From the IMG/VR virus record IMGVR_UViG_3300003852_000012, positions 15,014 through 58,647 of that record: a stretch of 43,634 bases of DNA; one strand, given 5' to 3'. The position numbers were made by a program, and so were the translations under genes. The notes below the pieces were generated by a model. It was not told where the DNA came from, made no database searches, and worked only from the letters and a program-made list of their open reading frames with translations. Position 1 is the first letter of the stretch, and each line of letters opens with the position of its first letter. Shown here piece by piece: positions 1 to 7,382 of this stretch. The DNA comes from a virus.

Positions 1-2
1 TG

Positions 3-722
3 GTGGAATATGTATTGGCTGGTCAACATAAATTAAATAAAAGGAGAACGTATATGAATTATGCTCTTAAAGGGAAATATCCAATTGAAACAAAAGATCA
101 ACTCGTAAAAACAGCAGCCTATCTTGATCGTTATCTTCCCAGATTTCATCCAAGAGAACGATCCGCATTTGCCACCGCTATTGAAAAACGCGCAAGTGAT
201 TTGCGAATTAATCTGGATTATGACTGGATTAAAAATTATTCCAGACCAATGCTGAATCGCTCATCCGTATCTCCTGATTTTGAAAAAAATATGGATATGC
301 GCAAACACGCCTGTGTTAATAAGGATATTAAAATTAATGATAAAAATGTTAATACGAACGAATTGATAGATAAAATAAAAACAGCAGCATCTAATCAAAG
401 CGCCTACACCACAGTAGATTCAATTTTTGAGTTTGATAAACTGGCCGGTTTAGAATATCAATGGGATAAATCGATATTAGATCCTATTATGACTGTTTTT
501 GGCAGTCTTAATCATTCTAATTTTGATTCTGATAAAATTATCGGTGATTATACTGAAAATGATTTAAAAAAAATAGCCTCCGATTTATCCGGTGAGTTTA
601 AAAAAGTGGGCGAATATCTTGATGTTAAAACTAAAAAAGAATTTATCAACGATCCGGCAGGGGTAGTTAAAGGAATGAGTTCTATAGAAAAAGAAGTATT
701 TCTTAAAGTTCTTGAGAGATAA
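3..722 (+). CDS. Phage head-region protein of unknown function (5' end uncertain)
   Basis: The reading frame is open from the left edge, so the gene may begin outside the window. An internal ATG at 54 has a good ribosome binding site (AAAGGAG about 8 nt upstream) and would give a 222-residue protein starting MNYALKGKYPI. The region around residues 18-70 (YALKGKYPIETKDQ, then YLDRYLPRFHPRERSAFATAIEKRA) resembles a short helical module I have seen in large-phage head proteins, but I cannot name a family with confidence. The rest is charged and helical with no signal peptide or membrane segment. It ends 2 nt before the next gene and lies two genes upstream of the portal, which suggests a head or packaging role by context only. 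Confidence 0.75.
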   Translation: MEYVLAGQHKLNKRRTYMNYALKGKYPIETKDQLVKTAAYLDRYLPRFHPRERSAFATAIEKRASDLRINLDYDWIKNYSRPMLNRSSVSPDFEKNMDMRKHACVNKDIKINDKNVNTNELIDKIKTAASNQSAYTTVDSIFEFDKLAGLEYQWDKSILDPIMTVFGSLNHSNFDSDKIIGDYTENDLKKIASDLSGEFKKVGEYLDVKTKKEFINDPAGVVKGMSSIEKEVFLKVLER

Positions 723-724
723 CT

Positions 725-1471
725 ATGGCCACAAAATTATCAACCGCTCTTTATGATGCTGAAATATCGGGCAATAAAGATGAGGTTGAAAAAATAAAAA
801 ATGAAATTAATGATAGAATTAAAAATTCTACTGCAAAACCGAACGAAAGAATAGTTAATTTCAATACTGTTTTTAATAATGAAAAAAGTTCTGTTGAGTT
901 TATTTATGATTTTTTAAATAAAAATTTAAGTCCGAATTGGTGGGAATGGGAAACTGAAACTATTGAACATGTATTATGGATACATTATGCTGTTGTGTTA
1001 GAAGGGTTAAATAGAGAAAAGGTTTTTGCAATACGTCATTTATGCAATAGTGATAGAGCATTTTTTGATTGGTATGAATTTAACCAGTTGGCTTTAGCAT
1101 TTTCTGGAGCAATGGCTGATTTTGAATGTTTAAAAAAACCATCTCCAGGAATGGCTATTAATGCAGTTAAAATGATGAATTATATCAGACCTGATAGAGA
1201 AGGAAAATTTGGTGGAGATATTATTAGGTATATTTGTGTTTTATTAAACGATGATGGTATTTACACTCCCCCGCCTTCGCTTATGGATATGATTAAAGAT
1301 AGAATAGGCGCAACAGTATCACAAGATATGAAGGATCAATGGCCAAAAATTTTAGAGCGATTCAGCCAATTGGTCAAAGGTGAAAATATTAATATCGAAG
1401 ATAATATTATTGATGTTCAGGCAAGGCGGCTATTAAGTGCAGAAGCATCTGCGGCTGCATATGGATCCTAA
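725..1471 (+). CDS. Hypothetical protein upstream of portal
   Basis: This is a 248-residue soluble protein that I do not recognise. It starts 2 nt after the preceding stop with only a weak GAGAG site, so translation is probably coupled to the upstream gene. The N-terminal 45 residues are charged and likely coiled. The middle is aromatic-rich (NWWEWETETIEHVLWIHYAVV) and the C-terminus ends in an Ala-rich stretch (LLSAEASAAAYGS). It sits 11 nt upstream of the portal gene in the same direction, so a structural or head-assembly role is plausible from position alone. No catalytic motif is visible. Confidence 0.8.
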   Translation: MATKLSTALYDAEISGNKDEVEKIKNEINDRIKNSTAKPNERIVNFNTVFNNEKSSVEFIYDFLNKNLSPNWWEWETETIEHVLWIHYAVVLEGLNREKVFAIRHLCNSDRAFFDWYEFNQLALAFSGAMADFECLKKPSPGMAINAVKMMNYIRPDREGKFGGDIIRYICVLLNDDGIYTPPPSLMDMIKDRIGATVSQDMKDQWPKILERFSQLVKGENINIEDNIIDVQARRLLSAEASAAAYGS

Positions 1472-1482
1472 AAGGAGTAATC

Positions 1483-3576
1483 ATGGGACAATTTGATGAT
1501 ATTGGTGGAACCTCAATAACCTCACCTGAGAGTGGTCAAGGAATTGGCGGGGCCGGTAATAACGTTCAGGTTTCTTTTTCAAGAGGATCTATACGTTATG
1601 ATTCGCCTTTTCTTGATATGACCAGTACGTTTATCCCTCGCACTATTAAAGGTATATTAAAATTTATCGCAGCATATGTAGTAAGCGATGGACTGCTTTC
1701 TCAGTGTATTACCAAAATGTCCGAATATCCCATTACTTCTCTTATTTATGGCGACGATGAGGGCGAGACTAAAATAAAGGACGATAAAACAGTAGAAAAA
1801 TGGAAAAATATTCTTGAAAATTCAATGAATATTTTAAAATCATTGAAACAGTGCGGCATGGATTATCACGCTTATGGCAATTCTTTAATATCTATTAATT
1901 ATCCGTTTAAAAGAATGTTAAAATGTCCGCTTTGTAAAAAACAATATACTACTGATGGGCTTCAAGTAAAATTTGAAAACTTTAAATTTAAAGCTAAATG
2001 CCCTGATAAAAAATGCGGTTATGTTGGTGAAATGGAAGCCCGTGATGTTAATACAAAAGAAATAAGTAAATTAGGCTTGGTGCATTGGGATTTGCTTTAT
2101 CTTGATATTAAATATAACTCTATTACTGGAGATCATTTTTATTATTATACAATACCGCCAGATTTGCAATTTGCTATACGTCGCGGTGATATGGATATTA
2201 TTAATAGCACAAGACTTGAAATTATTAGTGCTGTTGAAAAACGTAAACAATTAAAATTAATGGCTGATAACGTTTTTCATTTAAAACGCTCAGGTCCTCA
2301 ATATATTGTTCCTGCAGAACGAGGCTGGGGCATCCCATCTGTGATGGCTGTTTTAAAAGATATTTTTCATACAAAAGTATTAAAAAAGGGTAATGAAATG
2401 ATCGCTTTTGATCATATCGTTCCTTTAAGAATTTTATTTCCTCAGCCTGTTGGCGACGTTAGCCCTCATGCTACTATTAGTTTAAGTGATTGGCGCGCTA
2501 AAGTTGAACAAGAAATCAGGCGTTGGCGCTCAGATCCAAACTATATATCTATTGTTCCTATACCGCTTGGGATGCAGAACTTCAGTGGTGACGCCAGACT
2601 TCTTATGATTTCTCCTGAAATCAGAGATACTGAGAACACAATTATTACAGGAATGGGCGTGATACCTGAAATCATACGTGGTGGAGCATCCTGGTCTGGA
2701 AGTAATGTGTCTTTAAGGGTGGTGGAAAACTCTTTTCTTAATCATAGAAATGATATGCATTTATTGCTTGAATTTGTTGTTAAAAATATAGCCAAATTTA
2801 TGGATATACCAAAAATATCTCTTAGAATGTCTGATTTTAAGATGGCTGATGATTTGGAAAAAAAGAAAATTATGATACAGGCTTCAGAACAACTTAATTC
2901 TGATAGTTTAGTTTCTAAAACTACGGTTCAAAAGGAATTGGGTCTTGACCCAGAGAAGGAATTTAAAAGCATTGAAGATGATTTGGACAAGAGAATAGAA
3001 CTTAAAATAAAAGAGGCTGAAGGGTCGGCAGAAGCCCAAGGAGCCGCTACAATAATTCAGGCCTTATATGGGGCAGATGCTCAGGTAGAACAGGCCAGAA
3101 GGCTTGAGGTGAGCCAGAATGAGGCTCAAATTAAGCGCGATCAGGATAGACAAATCAATTCTGAACAAAACGCTACTGGGGTTCAACAGGAAGTTGGGAA
3201 TATGGCTGTCAATAAAGGCCATGACCCTCAAACTATATCCGTACCTAATCTTATTTTATTACTTACCCAAAGATTTTCAAGATTGGCTAAAGTTGATCCT
3301 GAAGAATTTAAAATACGAATGTTGGCTATGAAAAATTCCACCCCCAGTCTTTATGAAGAAGTCTATCGCAACTTAAAAGAAATGAATCTAATCGAAGCGG
3401 ACATTGCCCCAACTCTTACGCCTCAAAATATTGCTACTGGTCAAATACCTACTTATACACAGGGTGCTAGTACGGCAGATGATCCGCCATCAGCAGCAGG
3501 GGCAAATTCTGATCCTGGAATAGTAAATCGTTTACCTGAAGTTAAACCTCCTCGCTCTTTAAGTGCTTCTATTTAA
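1483..3576 (+). CDS. Portal protein with inserted zinc ribbon
   Basis: This 697-residue protein fits a phage portal, the dodecameric ring at the capsid vertex through which DNA is packaged. Portal-like features are the early helical segment, the motif QCGMDYHAYGNSLISI near residue 125, a central conserved region (ERGWGIPSVMAVLKDIF), and a long C-terminal helical and Gln/Glu-rich tail (about residues 500-600). An insertion at residues 148-178 carries two Cys pairs (C148/C151 and C173/C178) and looks like a zinc ribbon. It has a strong ribosome binding site (AAAGGAG) 6-7 nt before the ATG. It is the last gene of the plus-strand head cluster and is followed by a structured element and a terminator. 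The portal call rests on motif resemblance and context. Confidence 0.7.
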   Translation: MGQFDDIGGTSITSPESGQGIGGAGNNVQVSFSRGSIRYDSPFLDMTSTFIPRTIKGILKFIAAYVVSDGLLSQCITKMSEYPITSLIYGDDEGETKIKDDKTVEKWKNILENSMNILKSLKQCGMDYHAYGNSLISINYPFKRMLKCPLCKKQYTTDGLQVKFENFKFKAKCPDKKCGYVGEMEARDVNTKEISKLGLVHWDLLYLDIKYNSITGDHFYYYTIPPDLQFAIRRGDMDIINSTRLEIISAVEKRKQLKLMADNVFHLKRSGPQYIVPAERGWGIPSVMAVLKDIFHTKVLKKGNEMIAFDHIVPLRILFPQPVGDVSPHATISLSDWRAKVEQEIRRWRSDPNYISIVPIPLGMQNFSGDARLLMISPEIRDTENTIITGMGVIPEIIRGGASWSGSNVSLRVVENSFLNHRNDMHLLLEFVVKNIAKFMDIPKISLRMSDFKMADDLEKKKIMIQASEQLNSDSLVSKTTVQKELGLDPEKEFKSIEDDLDKRIELKIKEAEGSAEAQGAATIIQALYGADAQVEQARRLEVSQNEAQIKRDQDRQINSEQNATGVQQEVGNMAVNKGHDPQTISVPNLILLLTQRFSRLAKVDPEEFKIRMLAMKNSTPSLYEEVYRNLKEMNLIEADIAPTLTPQNIATGQIPTYTQGASTADDPPSAAGANSDPGIVNRLPEVKPPRSLSASI

Positions 3577-3654
3577 GATCGCAAGGCCACCCTTGTTCCC
3601 TCCTGTGCGATCGGTGGCTGGGTTTAGATTAATCATCTAGGCTCAGCCATATTT
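3577..3654 (+). other. Structured 3' UTR of head operon
   Basis: Directly after the portal stop codon, GATCGCA pairs with TGCGATC about 22 nt later. The following segment GGCTGGGTTTAGAT pairs with ATCTAGGCTCAGCC using two G-U pairs on the plus strand. These two stem-loops precede the GC-rich terminator and may protect the 3' end or be a small processed RNA. No protein of useful length fits here. Confidence 0.4.
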
Positions 3655-3687
3655 CTTTCTAATAGCTAAAAAAATAATAGGTAAAAC

Positions 3688-3720
3688 AAGGCCCCTTTCG
3701 GGGCCTTATTATTATTTTTT
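3688..3720. terminator. Bidirectional intrinsic terminator between convergent operons
   Basis: AAGGCCCC (3688-3695) pairs with GGGGCCTT (3700-3707) around a TTTC loop and is followed by a T-rich run to 3720. It lies between the converging portal gene and the minus-strand cassette and can end the plus-strand transcript. An A-rich stretch on its left gives U residues on the other strand. Confidence 0.85.
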
Positions 3721-3732
3721 TGGTAATAGTTG

Positions 3733-4080
3733 TTATGTATCACTTTGGGTCTCTAATTGCGGGTCCATTGAACTACCAGTAATTCCGTTTCCTTGAATCA
3801 ACTCAATGATGGAATTTTCAAATTCTTTTAAAGAAGTGGTCTCTTTAACAGGCCCATCATCTTCGATAACTCTAAAAACAGTTTTACTATTCAAATACAA
3901 TTGAATTTTCGCTTCTGACATAAGATGAATATCCAAACTTGGATATCGATCTTTTGTAGAAAGCGCGATTGGTAATTCTTTTGGATATCGAAACTTACAA
4001 TGCGATATGCTTGCAATTTCAACCACATAAGTAGTACATTCACTATCACCAAATTGTAGTATATGCAATAACGCACCCAT
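3733..4080 (-). CDS. Hypothetical protein at the 3' end of the Ubl operon
   Basis: This is a 115-residue protein I do not recognise. It is the last gene of the minus-strand operon that carries the ubiquitin-like cassette, 68 nt downstream of the Ubl gene. The ATG is preceded by a modest AGGAT site. The sequence is predicted mixed alpha/beta, with an N-terminal beta-rich half (LLHILQFGDSECTTYVVEIA) and a low-complexity C-terminus (NGITGSSMDPQLETQSDT). No membrane segment or catalytic motif is seen. It could be a substrate or accessory of the cassette, but only its position suggests that. Confidence 0.7.
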   Translation of the reverse strand: MGALLHILQFGDSECTTYVVEIASISHCKFRYPKELPIALSTKDRYPSLDIHLMSEAKIQLYLNSKTVFRVIEDDGPVKETTSLKEFENSIIELIQGNGITGSSMDPQLETQSDT

Positions 4081-4148
4081 AGTTTATCCTAACAATATAA
4101 GGAGGGGAATATTACTATTCCCTTCCTTAGTTAACGTTCGGTATCCAA

Positions 4149-4628
4149 TTAATTACCTTTAACAACCTGACTGCACAGAATACGCACTTTTCCACCAGCA
4201 GGGGCATTCAGTGCATATGTCATAGGAACAGGTTCGCTTGAACTTCCAGCTCCACTCAGCCGAAATTCATAAGCAGATGTTCCATCGGCACGAAAAAACT
4301 GTGCGCGATCCTCTGTAGGAAGCTGATCAAGAACCTGTTTGATGGTATATCCCGGCTGCGCAGTAAGAGTAAGGACGCGTCCACCACCACTAATGCGCAG
4401 AATTTCAACCTCAAACAAATCCTGATTTCCCTTCGTCATTTTAGAAATCATGATTACATCACCGTCAAAAAGAGTGTCATTTTCAGAAACACGCTGATGA
4501 CGACGGGTAACTTCACCCTCTACATATTCTTTATTTGATTCTTCAAATAAATCTTGAACAGTAGCTCCAGGCTGGAGCGCATAAGTTTCGACCGGGCAGT
4601 TCAGCTGCATGATTTTAACTACGATCAT
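4149..4628 (-). CDS. Tandem ubiquitin-like (beta-grasp) protein
   Basis: This 159-residue protein is read as two ThiS/MoaD/ubiquitin-like beta-grasp domains in a row. Domain 1 is about residues 1-66 and domain 2 about 67-159. Each opens with a beta strand rich in V/I (MIVVKIMQL; FEVEILRIS), followed by a P-G-x-T-(V/I)-(Q/K) turn into a helix (QPGATVQDLF; QPGYTIKQVL). Each ends in a strand followed by a K-G-N tripeptide (MTKGN; VVKGN). A terminal Gly followed by one residue suggests processing by the neighbouring JAB peptidase before E1 activation. I chose the ATG at 4628 because AAAGG lies about 7 nt upstream; an in-frame TTG at 4643 has no such support. The E1-like gene lies 39 nt upstream. 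The fold call is by pattern, not by structure. Confidence 0.78.
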   Translation of the reverse strand: MIVVKIMQLNCPVETYALQPGATVQDLFEESNKEYVEGEVTRRHQRVSENDTLFDGDVIMISKMTKGNQDLFEVEILRISGGGRVLTLTAQPGYTIKQVLDQLPTEDRAQFFRADGTSAYEFRLSGAGSSSEPVPMTYALNAPAGGKVRILCSQVVKGN

Positions 4629-4667
4629 GGTAAAGCCTTTCAAAAAAAAGTTAATAATGCCTGTCGA

Positions 4668-5435
4668 TTAAGCAGTTACTACCGGTTCATTGGTGCCAAA
4701 TCGTCTAAGATAAAAACATTCAGGATAAAGTGAAAAATGAACTTCATTCCACATCATGAAGTCATTATTACCCTTAGGTCCTCTAAGACTATCGCTGCCA
4801 TACTGGTAATTAAAATGCTGTATTATTCTTCCAGTGGCAAGACTCGACAAAAATCCTACCGTAGAGACAATCGACTGACTTGCACCACATAGGGAAGCTT
4901 CTGCGACATTGTCGTCATACAGAGTGGCTTTCCATTCTTTGACGTGTTCACCCATGTTAGGATTAAATGCATATACCCTTCCATCTCGTAAACCCATTCT
5001 TGTTTCAATAACAAGGTCGGTATTGAATGGTGTTTTTAGGTGATGTTCAAAGATTTCTTTTCTGCTTTTCATGGTGTCTGTCAGGATTAAAACGTATGTT
5101 GATTGGATTAAATCAGTTGGTGTTTTGTCGGTTACCATCTGATTATAAACCTGAATTTCGAAGCCGCATTTTCTAATAATTACTTCTTTTAACGCTTCGA
5201 CTTTAGGCTTTCCGATATGGCTTTTTTCATAAACCTGGTTGGCCAAGTTATGTTCTTCTACCACATCTCCATCAAATACTTTTAGTTCTCCTTGATTAAA
5301 AGGCTGATTTCCCCAGCCCATTTGGGCCAAGAATAATGCCATATAAGATCCAGTAGCGCCGGCTCCTATAATAGTAATAGATCTGTTTTTGATTTGTTGT
5401 GGGTCAAGTAATTGGGCTTGGCGGGAATAATTCAT
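4668..5435 (-). CDS. E1-like ThiF/MoeB-family Ubl-activating enzyme
   Basis: This 255-residue protein has the adenylation fold used to activate the C-terminal Gly of ubiquitin-like proteins. The Rossmann glycine motif IIGAGATGS is at residues 22-30. The acidic strand VFDGDVVEEHNLANQ (53-67) matches the DxD...NL.RQ signature. ILTDTM (117-122) is the downstream strand, and C183 in ASLCGASQS is the probable catalytic cysteine. No CxxC zinc site is seen. The ATG at 5435 has GGGGGAG just upstream, and the JAB gene stop lies 1 nt before it, so the two are coupled. It lacks obvious separate Ubl or E2-recruiting domains, like PRTRC-type and other compact bacterial E1s. Its immediate neighbours are a Ubl, a JAB peptidase and E2-like proteins. 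Confidence 0.9.
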   Translation of the reverse strand: MNYSRQAQLLDPQQIKNRSITIIGAGATGSYMALFLAQMGWGNQPFNQGELKVFDGDVVEEHNLANQVYEKSHIGKPKVEALKEVIIRKCGFEIQVYNQMVTDKTPTDLIQSTYVLILTDTMKSRKEIFEHHLKTPFNTDLVIETRMGLRDGRVYAFNPNMGEHVKEWKATLYDDNVAEASLCGASQSIVSTVGFLSSLATGRIIQHFNYQYGSDSLRGPKGNNDFMMWNEVHFSLYPECFYLRRFGTNEPVVTA

Positions 5436-5436
5436 A

Positions 5437-6324
5437 TTACTCCCCCATCCCATTCCATTCACTCATTAATTCTTCTACTTCTTTTTCAACAGATGTCGAG
5501 CGGGGGTAATTATTAAAATCATCAAAAGCATCTGTTTGAAGAAGATCATTTTTCTTATTTTTACCATGTTTACGGCATCCACCAAATGTTGGATAATTGC
5601 TATAATCTCGACCATATATTTGATGGTTGTTTTGATAATTATTTTCAGGTATATTAATTTTTTTAAGTTCTTTAACTTTTGCAGTGATGTTTTCCATTTC
5701 AACATCAACGTACATAACTTTATCTATTTCATCTATTTTTTTATCATGTGCGGCGTCGGAATCTAAAATAGCGCGAATTTTATTCAGCATTTCCAAATTA
5801 ATAGTTTCGTCGCTTATTTTTTCTTCTTGCCATATAATATTGTCAAATCTTAATTGTTTTTTATAATCAAAGAAAGAAACTGACATTAATTTTTCTTTAT
5901 TGACTATAATTCGAATTATATTATGTCTTGTAGATTCCATTCTATCTATAGCCTGTTTATCATCTTGAGCTGACGGAGAAATTCCCATTGTGTGATGGGA
6001 ATGCCCCCACAACATCATATTGGCAATGTCCGTTGTTCTGTTATGCTCAATAAGCCAATTCATTATTGCGGCCTCTCCTTCAGGAGATATCTCGCATGTA
6101 GCTGAAGTGGCTAATTGATGTTTAGGATAGAATATATCCACAACACGATAAGAATAATTCACTTCATCTTCCTCCACAATACCATAAAAACCAACTTCAT
6201 TTTCATGGTTATCAATAATAGCCTCTATCCACTTTAATGCTTTTGATGTGAATGTTATTGTGGGAGGAACCTTTTTTTCTGGTTTAAGCACAGTATAAGT
6301 GGTGCCTTGCGTTATATTTTTCAT
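5437..6324 (-). CDS. JAB/JAMM-family metallopeptidase (Ubl processing/deconjugation)
   Basis: This 295-residue protein carries a complete JAMM zinc-protease signature. E43 lies in NEVGFYGIV, and H-x-H-x7-S-x2-D is made by H108, H110, S118 and D121 in the segment WGHSHHTMGISPSAQDD. JAB enzymes cut after the terminal Gly of ubiquitin-like proteins, to mature them or to remove them from targets. The catalytic domain covers about residues 20-175. The rest (175-295) is charged and low-complexity, with a Tyr/Asn-rich stretch around 225-250 that may be a flexible tail. The start ATG at 6324 follows the E2-like stop by 1 nt with GAGG upstream. It is translationally packed between the E2-like and E1 genes, which supports a single pathway. 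Confidence 0.9.
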   Translation of the reverse strand: MKNITQGTTYTVLKPEKKVPPTITFTSKALKWIEAIIDNHENEVGFYGIVEEDEVNYSYRVVDIFYPKHQLATSATCEISPEGEAAIMNWLIEHNRTTDIANMMLWGHSHHTMGISPSAQDDKQAIDRMESTRHNIIRIIVNKEKLMSVSFFDYKKQLRFDNIIWQEEKISDETINLEMLNKIRAILDSDAAHDKKIDEIDKVMYVDVEMENITAKVKELKKINIPENNYQNNHQIYGRDYSNYPTFGGCRKHGKNKKNDLLQTDAFDDFNNYPRSTSVEKEVEELMSEWNGMGE

Positions 6325-6325
6325 T

Positions 6326-7369
6326 TTATGCTACCTCGGGAAAATGAAGTATCATTTTTCCCCACGCATCATCAATGTCGGGGTTTCTTATAAATTTGAT
6401 GATAAGATCGATAGCCTGTAACAAATTATTTCTTGATAACGATGCGAATAATGGCTCATATCCATTGCCTAAACATACTGTGCCGTCATGCCTAATATGG
6501 CCACTTTCAAATTCACAATCAGCTTCGTTATCATATACATATCTTGTTTTATTAAAGATTTTTAGAAGTAGATGTTCACTTTCAAGTGTTACTGTAGATA
6601 ACATAACATTAAGATTTAATTGGATTAACATAACTCCAATATCTCTTTTGGTGCCATCTTCCAACTCTTCAGTTTGAAGATTTTTGGTAGTAATCCACAG
6701 CCATCCGGTATCTTTATTTATTTGAACTTTATCTATTAAATTGTCTTCTCTTATCAATTGATCCATTTGTTCCTTCAATTTTATTATTTTATCTTCTGGA
6801 ACTATATTTTTCGTTAGTTCGGTTAATTTATTCTTAAGAATAATGGTGCGACATGTTAAATCCTGAAGTTGATTAAGAATATTCAGAATTGCTGCCGCAT
6901 TTGGACTGCACGCATTTCTTAATTTTGTTGCCATAAAAGGCAAAATTTCTTCTTCTAAACATTGATTTATTGGAAATTGTCTATCATTATTCATTACTTC
7001 AAAACTATCTTCCGCTGATTCGTCAGGATCATTCATTATTGCAACTGTTGCTGGTGCTGGAGCTATTGGCTCTCGCGTTGGTTCTGGTTGCAGCAATTGT
7101 TCAGCATTTTGTCGAACAATATTTTGCATTTGATTCATGGCCCGCTCAGTATCTCGTATATATATAGAGTTAGCATTAATCTGACAAAATATCAGATTGC
7201 GATTAAGAACATTTAAATCTGCTGAGAAGCGTGGTAGCAAACCATTATCGACATCAATAGTTAACAGACCAGTTGCATTTGTACTTACATTGGTGGCCAA
7301 AATTAAAAGCTCTGCTGGAAAATTGTTCAAATTCAATCCAGTTGAATTTTCAAAAGTAAGTGTCGTCAT
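6326..7369 (-). CDS. E2-like ubiquitin-conjugating fold protein A
   Basis: In this 347-residue protein the C-terminal 130 residues look like an E2 (UBC-fold) domain. Alternating strands (DIGVMLIQLNLNVML, then VTLESEHLLLKIFN) lead to the active-site segment GHIRHDGTVCLGN, with H291 and C299. This parallels the H-x-N...G-x-(I/V)-C-L stretch of eukaryotic E2s. A helix (NLLQAIDLIIKFIRNP) and the ending FPEVA follow. The N-terminal 200 residues are probably helical or coiled (KLTELTKNIVPEDKIIKLKEQMDQL) with a Pro/Ala linker near 95-105. A ribosome binding site AAGGAA lies 6-7 nt before the ATG. It is 13 nt downstream of E2-like protein B and shares its C-terminal pattern. Its job would be to accept the activated Ubl from the E1. 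The E2 assignment rests on the Cys motif and neighbourhood. Confidence 0.72.
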   Translation of the reverse strand: MTTLTFENSTGLNLNNFPAELLILATNVSTNATGLLTIDVDNGLLPRFSADLNVLNRNLIFCQINANSIYIRDTERAMNQMQNIVRQNAEQLLQPEPTREPIAPAPATVAIMNDPDESAEDSFEVMNNDRQFPINQCLEEEILPFMATKLRNACSPNAAAILNILNQLQDLTCRTIILKNKLTELTKNIVPEDKIIKLKEQMDQLIREDNLIDKVQINKDTGWLWITTKNLQTEELEDGTKRDIGVMLIQLNLNVMLSTVTLESEHLLLKIFNKTRYVYDNEADCEFESGHIRHDGTVCLGNGYEPLFASLSRNNLLQAIDLIIKFIRNPDIDDAWGKMILHFPEVA

Positions 7370-7382
7370 TGCTTATTCCTTG

